Positions 25,035 to 33,211 of a DNA stretch of 64,000 nucleotides are shown one piece after another. The translations under genes and the position numbers were made by a program. The notes below the pieces were generated by a model that was given only the letters and a program-made list of their open reading frames with translations, searched no databases and was not told the origin of the DNA. Every line of letters begins with the position of its first letter. Position 1 is the first letter of the stretch. This stretch comes from Verrucomicrobiales bacterium (GTDB lineage: Bacteria; Verrucomicrobiota; Verrucomicrobiia; Verrucomicrobiales; DEV007): the NCBI GenBank assembly GCA_016795505.1, contig JAEUHH010000103.1:1-64000 (forward strand). The letters are read 5' to 3'.

Positions 25035-25374
25035 TGGAGGCTTATCCATGTAATGGCAGATGGAGAAGTGCCTGCACTCCAATGCTGTTGATCGTTCTCA
25101 CACCGCCAATGGATATGCCTTCACCCGTCTTTCCGGTCAAGGCGGAGGAAATTGTGCATTGGTGGAAGATCTTCATCACGTGCGGGGCCTGGGGGTGTTT
25201 TTCATTTTCAGCATCCCCGCTGAATGGCGCGGCAAATCCGAAAACTTTCGCATCCTGCCTCTCGTGACGACAACATCCGCTCAAAGATCGTAAGCGTCAA
25301 GCCGAGCACCTCTTGAGGAGGGCATCATAAACGTCGTAGCATATGTGCTATGACGTTTATGACCGAAGGCGATG
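25035..25374. other. Intergenic stretch ending in a large palindrome
   Basis: 340 bp after the amidotransferase gene. The short ORFs here lack protein-like features. The notable structure is the inverted repeat at 25326-25361, next to the repeat pair. Confidence 0.4.
25326..25361. repeat. 36-bp near-perfect inverted repeat
   Basis: Arms CATAAACGTC-G-TAGCA and TGCTA-T-GACGTTTATG pair through 16 positions with one G:T pairing and a 4-base TATG loop. It ends 13 bp before the repeat pair at 25375. It lacks a T-run, so a recombination or binding site is as likely as a terminator. Confidence 0.75.
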
Positions 25375-25514
25375 AACCCCCTCCAACCCGGCCCCAAGGT
25401 CGGCGAGGGACCGGAGGGGTTGAAAAAGCGATTTCCTAGCAGTTGAACCCCCTCCAACCCGGCCCCAAGGTCGGCGAGGGAACGGAGGGGTTGAAAAAGC
25501 GATTTCCTAGCAGT
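25375..25514 (+). repeat. ~70-bp repeat, locus 3: two copies
   Basis: Full copies at 25375-25443 (one substitution, GGGACCGG for GGGAACGG) and 25446-25514 are separated by only 2 bp. Confidence 0.95.
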
Positions 25515-25901
25515 AAAAACCACGCCTCGGTCAAGAGCCGCTTCCTCGCGGGCAGCAAGGATCGCTTCGCGGTGCCGGACCTCAATGACTTCGGCCAGAT
25601 GCTGATCGCGCGGCCGGAGGCCCGCGTCTCGCTGATGTGCTACGACACCGCCCCCGAGGGCAAGGCGGAGAGCATCAGCTTCGTCCTGGACGGCGACATC
25701 CTGGTCTTTGCCCGGAAGCCGAACCCGAACCGGTTCGACCCCAGCTTCATGAAGACCTTCCGTCTGCGCAACAAGTGGATGGTGCCCGGCACCTACTCCC
25801 GTCCGGACGGGCGCGGCGAGGTCGCGAAGTTCGACTGGTCCGAAGACATCAAAGTCACCAACTCGGCGGCTGCGGTGCGCCGCACCGTGGCGCTGTCCTG
25901 A
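25515..25901 (+). pseudogene. 5'-truncated phage structural gene, possibly major capsid protein C-terminus
   Basis: The frame is open immediately from the repeat boundary and encodes ~128 residues starting KNHASVKSRFLAGSKDRF and ending at 25901. The segment RFDPSFMKTFRLRNKWMVPGT, then AKFDWSEDIKVTNSAAAVRR, resembles C-termini of phage major capsid proteins. This call rests partly on the three phage-type genes that follow. There is no native start codon, so the 5' part was removed at the repeat join. An unrelated protein cannot be excluded. Confidence 0.45.
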
Positions 25902-25950
25902 TCCCCAACAACCCCCGAAGAGCGCTGGCAGACCGCTTTGTAGTCTGCCT

Positions 25951-26141
25951 CCCCGCCTGACGGCGGAAATCCGAAATCCTAAGCTCGAAATCCGAAACAA
26001 TCTCGAATCTCCAATCAGGAAGGTTCAAAACGGAAACGCTCCTCTTGCTCCCCTCGCTCTCTGCGGCTCTGCGCCTCTGCGTGGGACATCCATCCCCGCC
26101 TGACGGCGGAAACTCGCAATCCTAAGCTCGAAATCTGAAAC
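25951..26141. repeat. Two direct copies of the ATCCGAAATCC-type repeat
   Basis: Copies at 25951-25998 and 26095-26141 share CCCCGCCTGACGGCGGAAA and AATCCTAAGCTCGAAAT, about 95 bp apart. A third copy is at 14376-14420. A small hairpin GGCAGAC/GTCTGCC precedes them at 25927-25949. Confidence 0.65.
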
Positions 26142-26147
26142 GGTACC

Positions 26148-26597
26148 ATGTGGCGCGCCCTCACAGAAGACGATCTGTTCTCTGCCATGCACAAGGCCGA
26201 GATCGCCGCGGTGCGGTCCAAGGCTCTGGCCGACGGGCAGTCCGATCCGGTGGCAGAGGTGATCGCCCAGGTGACGATGATGATGCGCGAGGCGATCCGC
26301 TCGTGCCGGGATAACCGGCTGCACCCGGAGGCGGCCTATCTGCCGGAGGCGGCGATGCTGCACGCGGTGGCGATCGTGCGCCACCGCCTGGGGACGCGCT
26401 TCGGGGGACTGATCAAAGGCGGTGAAGACCGGCTGGAGGAATATCGGCGGGCCAACCGCTATCTGGACCAGGTGGCGAGCTGCGCCCAGGCCGTCGAGCG
26501 CTACGGCGCCGAGGAGTCGGCCGCCGCCCCGCAACCCGCGCCTCGCATCACCGCCCGCCGCCGGCACTACGGCCGCGATGACCAGGACGGTATTTGA
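26148..26597 (+). CDS. Phage gp36-like head-tail joining protein (DUF1320-like)
   Basis: A 149-residue protein: MWRALTEDDLFSAMHKAEI, then an alpha-helical region with REAIRSCRDNRLHPEAAYLPE and HAVAIVRHRLGTRF, and a short basic tail. The layout matches Mu gp36/DUF1320 proteins, small helical head-completion proteins encoded after the capsid gene. It follows the probable capsid remnant and precedes the minor head protein by 15 bp. Assignment is by pattern and context, not by strict motif. Confidence 0.5.
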   Translation: MWRALTEDDLFSAMHKAEIAAVRSKALADGQSDPVAEVIAQVTMMMREAIRSCRDNRLHPEAAYLPEAAMLHAVAIVRHRLGTRFGGLIKGGEDRLEEYRRANRYLDQVASCAQAVERYGAEESAAAPQPAPRITARRRHYGRDDQDGI

Positions 26598-26612
26598 TAG
26601 ACAACCACGAAG

Positions 26613-28046
26613 ATGGCCACTCAAATCCAGCCGGTCGACCTGCTCGATCTGAAGACGCTGCGCCCGACCGAACTGCGGACGGCGGAGTGGTCGCGGGTGG
26701 ACCAATGGGCGCGGGAGCGGGCCTTCTACATGGCCGGTGTCGCTGAGGCGGAGACGCTGCAGGAAATGCGGGAGTTGGTGCGGCTGAATGCGACGGGGCA
26801 GGCGGGCGAGTTCGAGCTGCTGAAACGGTGGGAGGCCTTCCTCGATCGCAAGGGCTACACGCCGGAGCCCGGCCAGGAGGGCACGATCAAGGATCTCCGC
26901 TCCCTGAGGCGGTTCAATGTGGCGCTGCGCACGAACACGGCGCTGCTGCACGAGTGGGCGGCCAAGGAGAATGATCTGCGACCGGGACCGATGCGGGCCT
27001 TCCCCGCCTGGGAACTGGTCCGGCTGAAGGCGGCGCGGGTGCCGCGCGACTGGCCTGCGCGCTGGGTGCGGGCCGGCGGCGTGCTGACCGACGATGGCCG
27101 CATGATCGCGGGCAAGCTGGACGAGGTGTGGCCACGACTCGGCGACCGGTCGCTGTTTGCCGATGCCCTGGGAGTCGATTATCCGCCGCTCGCCTGGGGC
27201 AGCGGGATGGGTCGCCGGGGCGTGGGGGCGCGGGAATGTCTCGCCCTGGGCGTGCTGACGAAGGAAGACATCGAGGCGTCGGTCGCGTACGTGAAGGCGC
27301 GGCCGCTGCACAGTCCGAGCGAGGGGCTGCAGGCGACGCCGCGGGTGACGGACCGCGATCTGCGCGAGGATCTGGGCGAGAAGCTGCAGGGGCTGGCCCG
27401 GTGGGAAGGGAAGACGCTGGTCTTCACCGATCCCAATGGCACCCGGCCGGCGACGCAGGCGGAGCTGCTGGAGATGTGGTCGCGGCCGCTGCCGGAGAAG
27501 TTTCGCACGGAGGCGCATCCGGAGGGGCTGCTGCAGAAGGATGCGCTGAAGCGCTTTGTCGAGCAAAACGACCGCTTCCGTGACGCCGCCGACACGGACC
27601 GATGGGAGGACTTGGTGCGCCTGCACGCGCGCCTCGTGAATGATCGTGAGCGAGACCGCCTGCACCGGGGCCTGAGACTCCGGGATGCTGAGATCGATGG
27701 ATTCCTCTCCCGCATCCAAAAAACCGGGTATGGCGTGCGCCCCGCATACCCGGTCGAGTCGTGGACGGCTTCGCCCGCGGCGGCCGAGCGATTCGCCAAG
27801 GTGGGCAGAATCCCGGACGGGCAATGGTCGGTGCTGCTGTCGATCGACAGGCCCGAGCGGGTCGCCTTCAAAGACATCTCCACGCTGGTCCGGACGCTCC
27901 GACGCGAGATCAATCTTGAAACGGCTTCGCCGCTGGAAACTGAGAGCGAATGGCTCCTGGCTGCGGGCTGGCGATTTGTCGTTAAAGACATCCTCCGTGA
28001 CGCAGAGGCTCGCGTCATCCGCATCCTGCTCAGTACGACCTCTTGA
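26613..28046 (+). CDS. Phage minor head-type protein with C-terminal ADP-ribosyltransferase-like domain
   Basis: A 477-residue protein. Residues ~20-330 are a helical phage-morphogenesis-like region (WARERAFYMAGVAEAETLQ, then a region around GSGMGRRGVGARECLALGVLTKEDIE). Residues ~349-470 match the R-S-E pattern of ADP-ribosyltransferases: LHRGL (R352), SWTAS (383-387) followed by PAAAERFA, and the E-x-E motif ETESEWLL (E444, E446). Phage minor head proteins fused to such domains are known and can be injected into the host. The frame is intact. It lies in a phage module trimmed at both ends by repeats. The family of the N-terminal half is less certain than the C-terminal call. Confidence 0.6.
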   Translation: MATQIQPVDLLDLKTLRPTELRTAEWSRVDQWARERAFYMAGVAEAETLQEMRELVRLNATGQAGEFELLKRWEAFLDRKGYTPEPGQEGTIKDLRSLRRFNVALRTNTALLHEWAAKENDLRPGPMRAFPAWELVRLKAARVPRDWPARWVRAGGVLTDDGRMIAGKLDEVWPRLGDRSLFADALGVDYPPLAWGSGMGRRGVGARECLALGVLTKEDIEASVAYVKARPLHSPSEGLQATPRVTDRDLREDLGEKLQGLARWEGKTLVFTDPNGTRPATQAELLEMWSRPLPEKFRTEAHPEGLLQKDALKRFVEQNDRFRDAADTDRWEDLVRLHARLVNDRERDRLHRGLRLRDAEIDGFLSRIQKTGYGVRPAYPVESWTASPAAAERFAKVGRIPDGQWSVLLSIDRPERVAFKDISTLVRTLRREINLETASPLETESEWLLAAGWRFVVKDILRDAEARVIRILLSTTS

Positions 28047-28197
28047 CCTTGACCTTGTCCGGCCCTCCCCAATGCCCCCGACTGTTCCCCAGCTTCACAT
28101 CCCGCACCAGATTGCGGGCCCCACACCGGCGCTCCGGCTCCATGGCCTCGGCCTCGCGGATCTCGCGGGGAGGTTGGTGCAGGGGTTTGCGTTTCAT
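28030..28197 (-). CDS. Possible small antisense protein in the phage module
   Basis: A 55-residue ORF, MKRKPLHQPPREIREAEAM at its start and RGHWGGPDKVKVKRSY at its end, fills the only gap between the two flanking phage genes, on the opposite strand. It is very basic and has no signal or membrane segment. It overlaps the end of the minor head gene by 17 bp. Nothing in the sequence proves expression, and it could be chance. Confidence 0.3.
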   Translation of the reverse strand: MKRKPLHQPPREIREAEAMEPERRCGARNLVRDVKLGNSRGHWGGPDKVKVKRSY

Positions 28198-28215
28198 GTC
28201 TGACCAAAAACTACC

Positions 28216-28827
28216 ATGCTGATCCTGACCGTCCAGATCGAAGATGCGGCCACGAGCGCCCTGCAGCGCACGATGGCGCGCCTGGACGCGGCCACGGAGC
28301 TGCACGAGGCGATGGGCGTGGGCGTAAAACAGGCGGCGGTCGATCACCTGGTGGCGACGAAAAACAGCCCGAACACCGGCTGGTGGGGCCGGGCCGCCCG
28401 CATGGTGAGCCACACGGCGACGGCGACGGAGGCGACGGTGATCTACAACCAGCGCGGCGTGGCGCTGCGCTACCACGGCGGGACCGTGAAGAAGAAGGTG
28501 GACGGGCCGCTGCTGACCATCCCGCTGGCCACGGTGCCGGTGGTCGATGGCACGCGCAAGCCGGCGCGGATGATGGGGTCGCTGGCCTTCATCTCCGCGC
28601 GCAAGGGGCATCGACGCGGACTCCTGGTGGAGGGCGAGGCCTACACGCCGAAAAAGGGCAAGCACGCGGGCCAGGAGCGGACGCGGCCGAAGAAAGGCGG
28701 CCAGCTCTACTACGTGCTGATGGACCAGGTGACGCACCAGCCGGACCCGACAGTGCTGCCGACAGAGAAGGACCTGTCGGCGGCGGCGGTCAATGCGGCG
28801 GAGGAATACCTGACGACGGCGGACTGA
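28216..28827 (+). CDS. Phage virion morphogenesis/tail completion protein (Mu gpG-like)
   Basis: A 203-residue protein with an N-terminal beta strand (MLILTVQIEDAATSALQR), an amphipathic helix, HLVATKNSPNTGWWGRAAR, VIYNQRGVALRYHGG and a basic central part. These are hallmarks of gpG/HK97 gp10-type neck or tail completion proteins. Position after the minor head protein agrees. A short repeat tract (ACAGGATGGACAGGATT) follows the stop codon. Confidence 0.6.
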   Translation: MLILTVQIEDAATSALQRTMARLDAATELHEAMGVGVKQAAVDHLVATKNSPNTGWWGRAARMVSHTATATEATVIYNQRGVALRYHGGTVKKKVDGPLLTIPLATVPVVDGTRKPARMMGSLAFISARKGHRRGLLVEGEAYTPKKGKHAGQERTRPKKGGQLYYVLMDQVTHQPDPTVLPTEKDLSAAAVNAAEEYLTTAD

Positions 28828-28863
28828 GACAGGATGGACAGGATTTTTTTGCGAACCAAACCC

Positions 28864-29265
28864 ATGAAGACGACGCTTTTTATCATGCTGATGCTGGGGC
28901 TGTGCGGCTGCACCGTCACGCGGTCGAAGTCCGTGAATGGACAGGCCTTCACCACGGCCTCGGTGCTGGAAAACGCGGAGTCGAAGACGGTGACCTTTGA
29001 CCCGTCCAGCGGCTTCGTCACCATCGCCGTATCCCAACAAGACCAGGTATCGGGCGCCAAAGCCATCGGGGCGGCGATGGCTACTCTGGAGACGATCGAC
29101 GCCGGCGCGGAATACCTGATGCGACGCCTGGGCAAGGAGCAGGCGATCGAGACGGCCACGAACCCCCTCCAACCCGGCCCCAAGGTCGGCGAGGGAACGG
29201 AGGGGTTGAAAAAGCGATTTCCTAGCAGTAGGCATCCCGCAGGAGGCGGAGGCGTGGCGGTATGA
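28864..29265 (+). pseudogene. Small lipoprotein gene cut at its 3' end by a repeat
   Basis: The ATG at 28864 starts MKTTLFIMLMLGLCGCTVTRS, a lipoprotein signal with lipobox LCGC. About 99 native residues follow, ending at AIETA. From 29161 the frame reads into the ~70-bp repeat (TNPLQPGPK...) and stops at 29265 after ~35 foreign residues. The native C-terminus is therefore missing or replaced. In phage modules such small lipoproteins can be lysis or superinfection proteins, but no function is assigned. Confidence 0.6.
29161..29229 (+). repeat. ~70-bp repeat, locus 4: single copy
   Basis: One full copy joins the truncated lipoprotein gene to the truncated Rhs gene. This is the only locus with a single copy. 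Confidence 0.95.
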
Positions 29266-30577
29266 CGAGCAGGGCAATTGGCTCGCCTACGACAAGGCCG
29301 AAAACGGCACCGAGGTCATCGACCAGACCCGCCGCTCCAACGTCTCTAATCAAATCATCGATATTGACGGCACTAACGAGGGCGTCGCCTACGACAAGAA
29401 CGGCAACATGTTCCGCATCCCGACCGGCGATCCCCTCACCGGCGCGCCGCGCAAACTGGTCTGGAACGCCTGGGATCAGTTGGTTGAGGTGCGCGTCGAG
29501 TCCAGCAACGCCCTCCTCCAGACCAACGCCTACGACGGCCTCTTCCGGCGCACCACCCGCACCCTGGCCGACAGCACCGTGATCCACCAGTACTACAACG
29601 ACCAGTGGAAGCCCATCGAGGAGCGGAAAGACGCCGCCACCACCGCGCTGAATGTTTACTACTGGGGCGCCCGGCCCGGCCATCGCGACGAGCTGATCCG
29701 GCGGGACCGCGATACCGACGGCAATGGCACCCTCGACGAGACTCTGTGGTGCCTGATGGATTATTTCGATCCCATGGCAATCTTGGACAGCGGCGGCGCG
29801 GTCCAGGAGCGCTACACCTATTCCGCCTTTGGGGTGCCGCTGATCCTGGCACCCGATTACGCGACCCGCGGTTCCAGCTCCTTCGCTTGGGACTTCCTGT
29901 TCCACGGGCAGTTCACGGACGCGGAGACGGGGTATCAGAATTATGGGTTTCGGTTCTATGTGCCCGCACTGGGAACCTGGCCAAGCAGAGATCCCTTTTT
30001 TCCAATACCAAATCCATACCACTTTTCAAAGAATTCCCAGCCAAATTTCGTCGACTTTCTTGGATTGTTAACAATTGCAGAAGTAATACTTTTCGCATCC
30101 CTTGCCGCCATTGTGATAATTGCGGCTATAGCCACTTACCACGAATACATTCGCATCTATCGCCTCGAAGACGTGGATTGCGATTGCACCGATTTGTGCC
30201 TTCAAAGGGAGAGAACGAAGACAGCAATTCGAGTGGGTTGGAGCCTATTGATGGATGGGCAATATTCAGATTTCGACTCAATGAGAGACGCCTTAGAAAA
30301 ATTAGGCATTAATACAGTTGGAAGGCTCAATGAGGGCGTCTCGTCACTTGGTAAAGAATTTCTTAACCCAGGCGAAAGGAATATCGTTGATGCAATGGAG
30401 AAAAATAGGAGCGATTTGAATCGGAATCCTGATGCAAAAACCCACCCCGGATTAACTACCGGAATGGTCAAAAATAAGGGATGGGCCGACCAATGGCTTG
30501 AAGCTGAGATTCAGCGGCTCGAAATTTATAAGGATTTGTTGGAAAATGAAATCTCACGACTTGGGTGTAAATGCTGA
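29231..30577 (+). CDS. 5'-truncated Rhs protein with variable C-terminal tip (Rhs-CT 1)
   Basis: The Rhs/YD-repeat frame is open from 29231, directly after the repeat, but its first ATG is at 29408 (MFRIPTGDP). It encodes the last ~230 core residues: YDEQGNWLAYDKAENG, YDKNGNM, WNAWDQLVEV, HQYYNDQWKPIEE, VYYWGARPGHRDEL, and the terminal signature YGFRFYVPALGTWPSRDPF ending FVDFLGL. After that, ~165 AT-richer residues form the tip: a membrane-like segment (AEVILFASLAAIVIIAAIA), a Cys cluster (DCDCTDLC) and a charged helical end. The tip has no recognised toxin family. The stop overlaps the next start (TGATG at 30575-30579). Without its N-terminal shell it is probably not secretable as it stands. 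Confidence 0.75.
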   Translation, partial: GIPQEAEAWRYDEQGNWLAYDKAENGTEVIDQTRRSNVSNQIIDIDGTNEGVAYDKNGNMFRIPTGDPLTGAPRKLVWNAWDQLVEVRVESSNALLQTNAYDGLFRRTTRTLADSTVIHQYYNDQWKPIEERKDAATTALNVYYWGARPGHRDELIRRDRDTDGNGTLDETLWCLMDYFDPMAILDSGGAVQERYTYSAFGVPLILAPDYATRGSSSFAWDFLFHGQFTDAETGYQNYGFRFYVPALGTWPSRDPFFPIPNPYHFSKNSQPNFVDFLGLLTIAEVILFASLAAIVIIAAIATYHEYIRIYRLEDVDCDCTDLCLQRERTKTAIRVGWSLLMDGQYSDFDSMRDALEKLGINTVGRLNEGVSSLGKEFLNPGERNIVDAMEKNRSDLNRNPDAKTHPGLTTGMVKNKGWADQWLEAEIQRLEIYKDLLENEISRLGCKC

Positions 30578-30957
30578 TGAAAAGAAAACTTATGACCGTC
30601 TTTTTTGGATTCGCATCTTTAGTGTCTTGCTATTGCGTTAACTCAATTCTTGGCGGATATGGAATATACCCAAATCCATCCAAAAAATACGTTCACAGAA
30701 GTGGCTTACGCATACCATCTAGCATTGACTGGTATCCATATTTTGGCTATGACGGGAAACTAGGCAAGAACTCTCTTTCAGAGGCGATTCAGGCGCCGTT
30801 TATTTGGGCTGATCGAAGATATTGGCACAAATCTAAAGATATAGCTGATGACGACTTTGAAGATTGGCTCAGTAAAATTGAAATCGAGAAGATACACCCT
30901 GCAGACAGGGGTGCGTTCTTAGAAATCGATGGAGAATCTTTGAAGAATAGTAAATAG
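30577..30957 (+). CDS. Putative lipoprotein, candidate immunity protein for Rhs-CT 1
   Basis: A 126-residue protein, MKRKLMTVFFGFASLVSCYC, with a lipobox-like LVSC after a hydrophobic stretch. An in-frame ATG at 30571 would add two residues. The gene is translationally coupled to the Rhs tip and shares its AT-rich composition, as expected of an immunity gene. The mature part is soluble and aromatic-rich (SIDWYPYFGYDGK, AIQAPFIWADRRYWH). No family is recognised, so the immunity role is inferred from position only. Confidence 0.55.
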   Translation: MKRKLMTVFFGFASLVSCYCVNSILGGYGIYPNPSKKYVHRSGLRIPSSIDWYPYFGYDGKLGKNSLSEAIQAPFIWADRRYWHKSKDIADDDFEDWLSKIEIEKIHPADRGAFLEIDGESLKNSK

Positions 30958-31290
30958 TAGCAACCAATCGCAGTAAACGTGCCGCTTGACTTGGGAAATT
31001 AAAAGCGAAACAGCTTCTTGAGGAGGGGTCTGATCACAATAGCGGCATGACTTCTCCCATATCCATCCAGACGCGGCAATTGCCTTTACTTCGTTCCGGC
31101 TATGCAAATTTCCTGTGTTCAATCTGAAACCAGATTCTCCCTGCCGCCAGGGCGGCCAAGGCATTCAAATTCCAATGCACTCACTCCGTTCATGCCATGC
31201 CGACTTCCCGCTTTCTCCTCCGAAAGCGGATGTTTCATGCGGCTCTGCCGCCAACGCATTCACTCTATGGGCTGTCTTATGACTCAACTG
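30958..31290. other. AT-rich to mixed stretch between Rhs module and repeat locus 5
   Basis: 333 bp with no convincing gene. The + strand ORF at 31102-31386 runs into the repeat and has shadow-like composition. The DNA may contain degraded Rhs-associated or flanking sequence. Confidence 0.35.
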
Positions 31291-31481
31291 AACCCCCTCC
31301 AACCCGGCCCCAAGGTCGGCGAGGGAACGGAGGGGTTGAAAAAGCGATTTCCTAGCAGTAATTCAGTCCAAAATGGCTCGAAATGAGCCCCATTTTACCC
31401 TTCCTCCCCCTGAACCCCCTCCAACCCGGCCCCAAGGTCGGCGAGGGAACGGAGGGGTTGAAAAAGCGATTTCCTAGCAGT
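31291..31481 (+). repeat. ~70-bp repeat, locus 5: two copies around the 53-bp block
   Basis: Full copies at 31291-31359 and 31413-31481 flank a 53-bp block (31360-31412) matching 20323-20375, including its hairpin. Confidence 0.95.
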
Positions 31482-31489
31482 AATACCCC

Positions 31490-33211
31490 GTGCCCAATGC
31501 CGAGCTGAGCTACCTCACGGCGGGTGCCTTCAATGGCGATGCCGGCGATCCCATGACCGGTTATGACCGCTTCGGCCGCACGACCCGGATGCCGTGGAAG
31601 AATGGCGGCACCGTGCTCGCCGACATCGCCTACGGTTACGACCGCGCCAGCCGGAGAACTTGGCGGCAGGACCTGACGCCGGCCGCCCAGGCCGCCTTCG
31701 ACCGCGCCTACGGCTACGACGCCCTCGGCCAAGTGAAGGCCGCTGATCGCGGCACCCTGAATGAGAACCGCACCGCCATCGGCGGAGTGCCGCAGGAAGC
31801 TGAGGCCTGGCAATACGACGAGCAGGGCAATTGGCTCGCCTACGACAAGGCCGAGGGCGGTGCCTCTGTCATCGACCAGACCCGCCGCTCCAACGTGTCC
31901 AACCAGATCGTGACCATCGACGGCAGCAACGAAGGCGTCGCCTACGACAAGAACGGCAACATGATCCGCATCCCGACGGGCGATGCCCTGACCGGCGCGC
32001 CGAGGAAGCTGGTCTGGAATGCCTGGGATCAGTTGGTCGAGGTGCGCATCAAGTCTAGCAATGCGCTCGTCCAGCGCAACGCCTACGATGGGTTGTTCCG
32101 GCGCACGACGCGGACCTTCCCGGCAGCCCCAAGCGGCGAGACGGTCATCCACCAATACTACAACGACCAGTGGAAGCCGATTGAGGAGCGCAAGGACTCA
32201 GCTACCACGGCACTCAATGTCTATTATTGGGGCGCACGTCCCGGCCATCGGGACGATCTCATCCGCCGCGACCGCGACGCCAATGGCGATGGCACACTGG
32301 ATGAACCGCTATGGTGCCTCATGGATTACTTTGATCCGATGGCGATCCTGAACAGCAGCTGCGCGGTGCAGGAGCGGTATGCCTATTCCGCTTTCGGCAT
32401 ACCACTGATCCTGGCGCCAGATTTCATTGCGCACTCATCGACCGACTTTGGTTGGGACTTCCTGTTCCACGGGCAGTTTACCGATCTGGAGTCGGGGTAT
32501 CAGAACTATGGGTATCGGTTCTATTTGCCGGTTTTAGGTCTATGGCTTAGCCGGGATCCGATTGATGAAGAAGGGGGGAGCAATCTTTTTGTATTTTCTC
32601 AGAATGATCCGAATAGTAGCATCGATCTGTTTGGGCTTCAATCCATGAAACCGGCTGAGCGGAAGAGGCCAAGTTCATCGACGCCACAAAAAAATGGCCC
32701 CTTGATTGCTGGCGGTTGCGGTGTACATCCTGCTGAAACTGCCCCCAAACCCGATTCAAATGAATCCGATCCATTTGCCGCTCAACGTCAGAAATGGGCA
32801 AATGAGACGGCAAACTACCTGAATAATTTGAAAAGCGGCAAGGCGGATGGTGGGTTTGTTATTTTGGAAGTGGGTGATTTTTCTAGCCCAAGCACCGATC
32901 CGGATCAAAATTACTGTTGGGAATTTTCTTATAGTTCAATTCGTAGTTGTATTTTATATGACTTCCCTGGGAAGAGATGCGGACTGACCTGTTCGTCAAC
33001 GGGTTTTGCGGTCGGAAAGCTTAGATCCGAGATAACTCAGCGATTTGGTATCGCTGCATCAGAATGCTCTGGAGGCGAGGGGCAAAAAGTTCAGACGTGG
33101 GGGATTCAAGGTGATGCCACGGTTTGGTGGTCTGGGAATGAACTTGGGGGTTGCGGATGCCGCTATTCAATCACCGGATTTGATGCGAAACTTTATTGCG
33201 TAAAACAATGA
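31490..33211 (+). CDS. 5'-truncated Rhs protein with a different C-terminal tip (Rhs-CT 2)
   Basis: The frame opens after a TAA at 31481-31483, at the edge of the repeat. The first usable start is GTG at 31490. About 380 core residues contain YD-repeat motifs (YDRFGRTTRMPW, YGYDALGQVKAADRG, YDKNGNMIRIPTG, WNAWDQLVEV), nearly the same as Rhs-CT 1, and the terminal signature YGYRFYLPVLGLWLSRDPIDEEGG, then SSIDLFGL. The ~190-residue tip is unrelated to tip 1, AT-rich, and cysteine-rich (YCWEFSYSSIRSC, CGLTCSS, GGCGCRY). No toxin family is recognised. The stop (33209-33211) overlaps the next ATG. This is an orphan-type Rhs cassette lacking its N-terminal shell. Confidence 0.78.
   Translation: MPNAELSYLTAGAFNGDAGDPMTGYDRFGRTTRMPWKNGGTVLADIAYGYDRASRRTWRQDLTPAAQAAFDRAYGYDALGQVKAADRGTLNENRTAIGGVPQEAEAWQYDEQGNWLAYDKAEGGASVIDQTRRSNVSNQIVTIDGSNEGVAYDKNGNMIRIPTGDALTGAPRKLVWNAWDQLVEVRIKSSNALVQRNAYDGLFRRTTRTFPAAPSGETVIHQYYNDQWKPIEERKDSATTALNVYYWGARPGHRDDLIRRDRDANGDGTLDEPLWCLMDYFDPMAILNSSCAVQERYAYSAFGIPLILAPDFIAHSSTDFGWDFLFHGQFTDLESGYQNYGYRFYLPVLGLWLSRDPIDEEGGSNLFVFSQNDPNSSIDLFGLQSMKPAERKRPSSSTPQKNGPLIAGGCGVHPAETAPKPDSNESDPFAAQRQKWANETANYLNNLKSGKADGGFVILEVGDFSSPSTDPDQNYCWEFSYSSIRSCILYDFPGKRCGLTCSSTGFAVGKLRSEITQRFGIAASECSGGEGQKVQTWGIQGDATVWWSGNELGGCGCRYSITGFDAKLYCVKQ

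Noticed and set aside
25035-25293. Overlapping short ORFs after the trpG-like gene
   Set aside because: No ribosome binding site, family motif or composition bias supports them.
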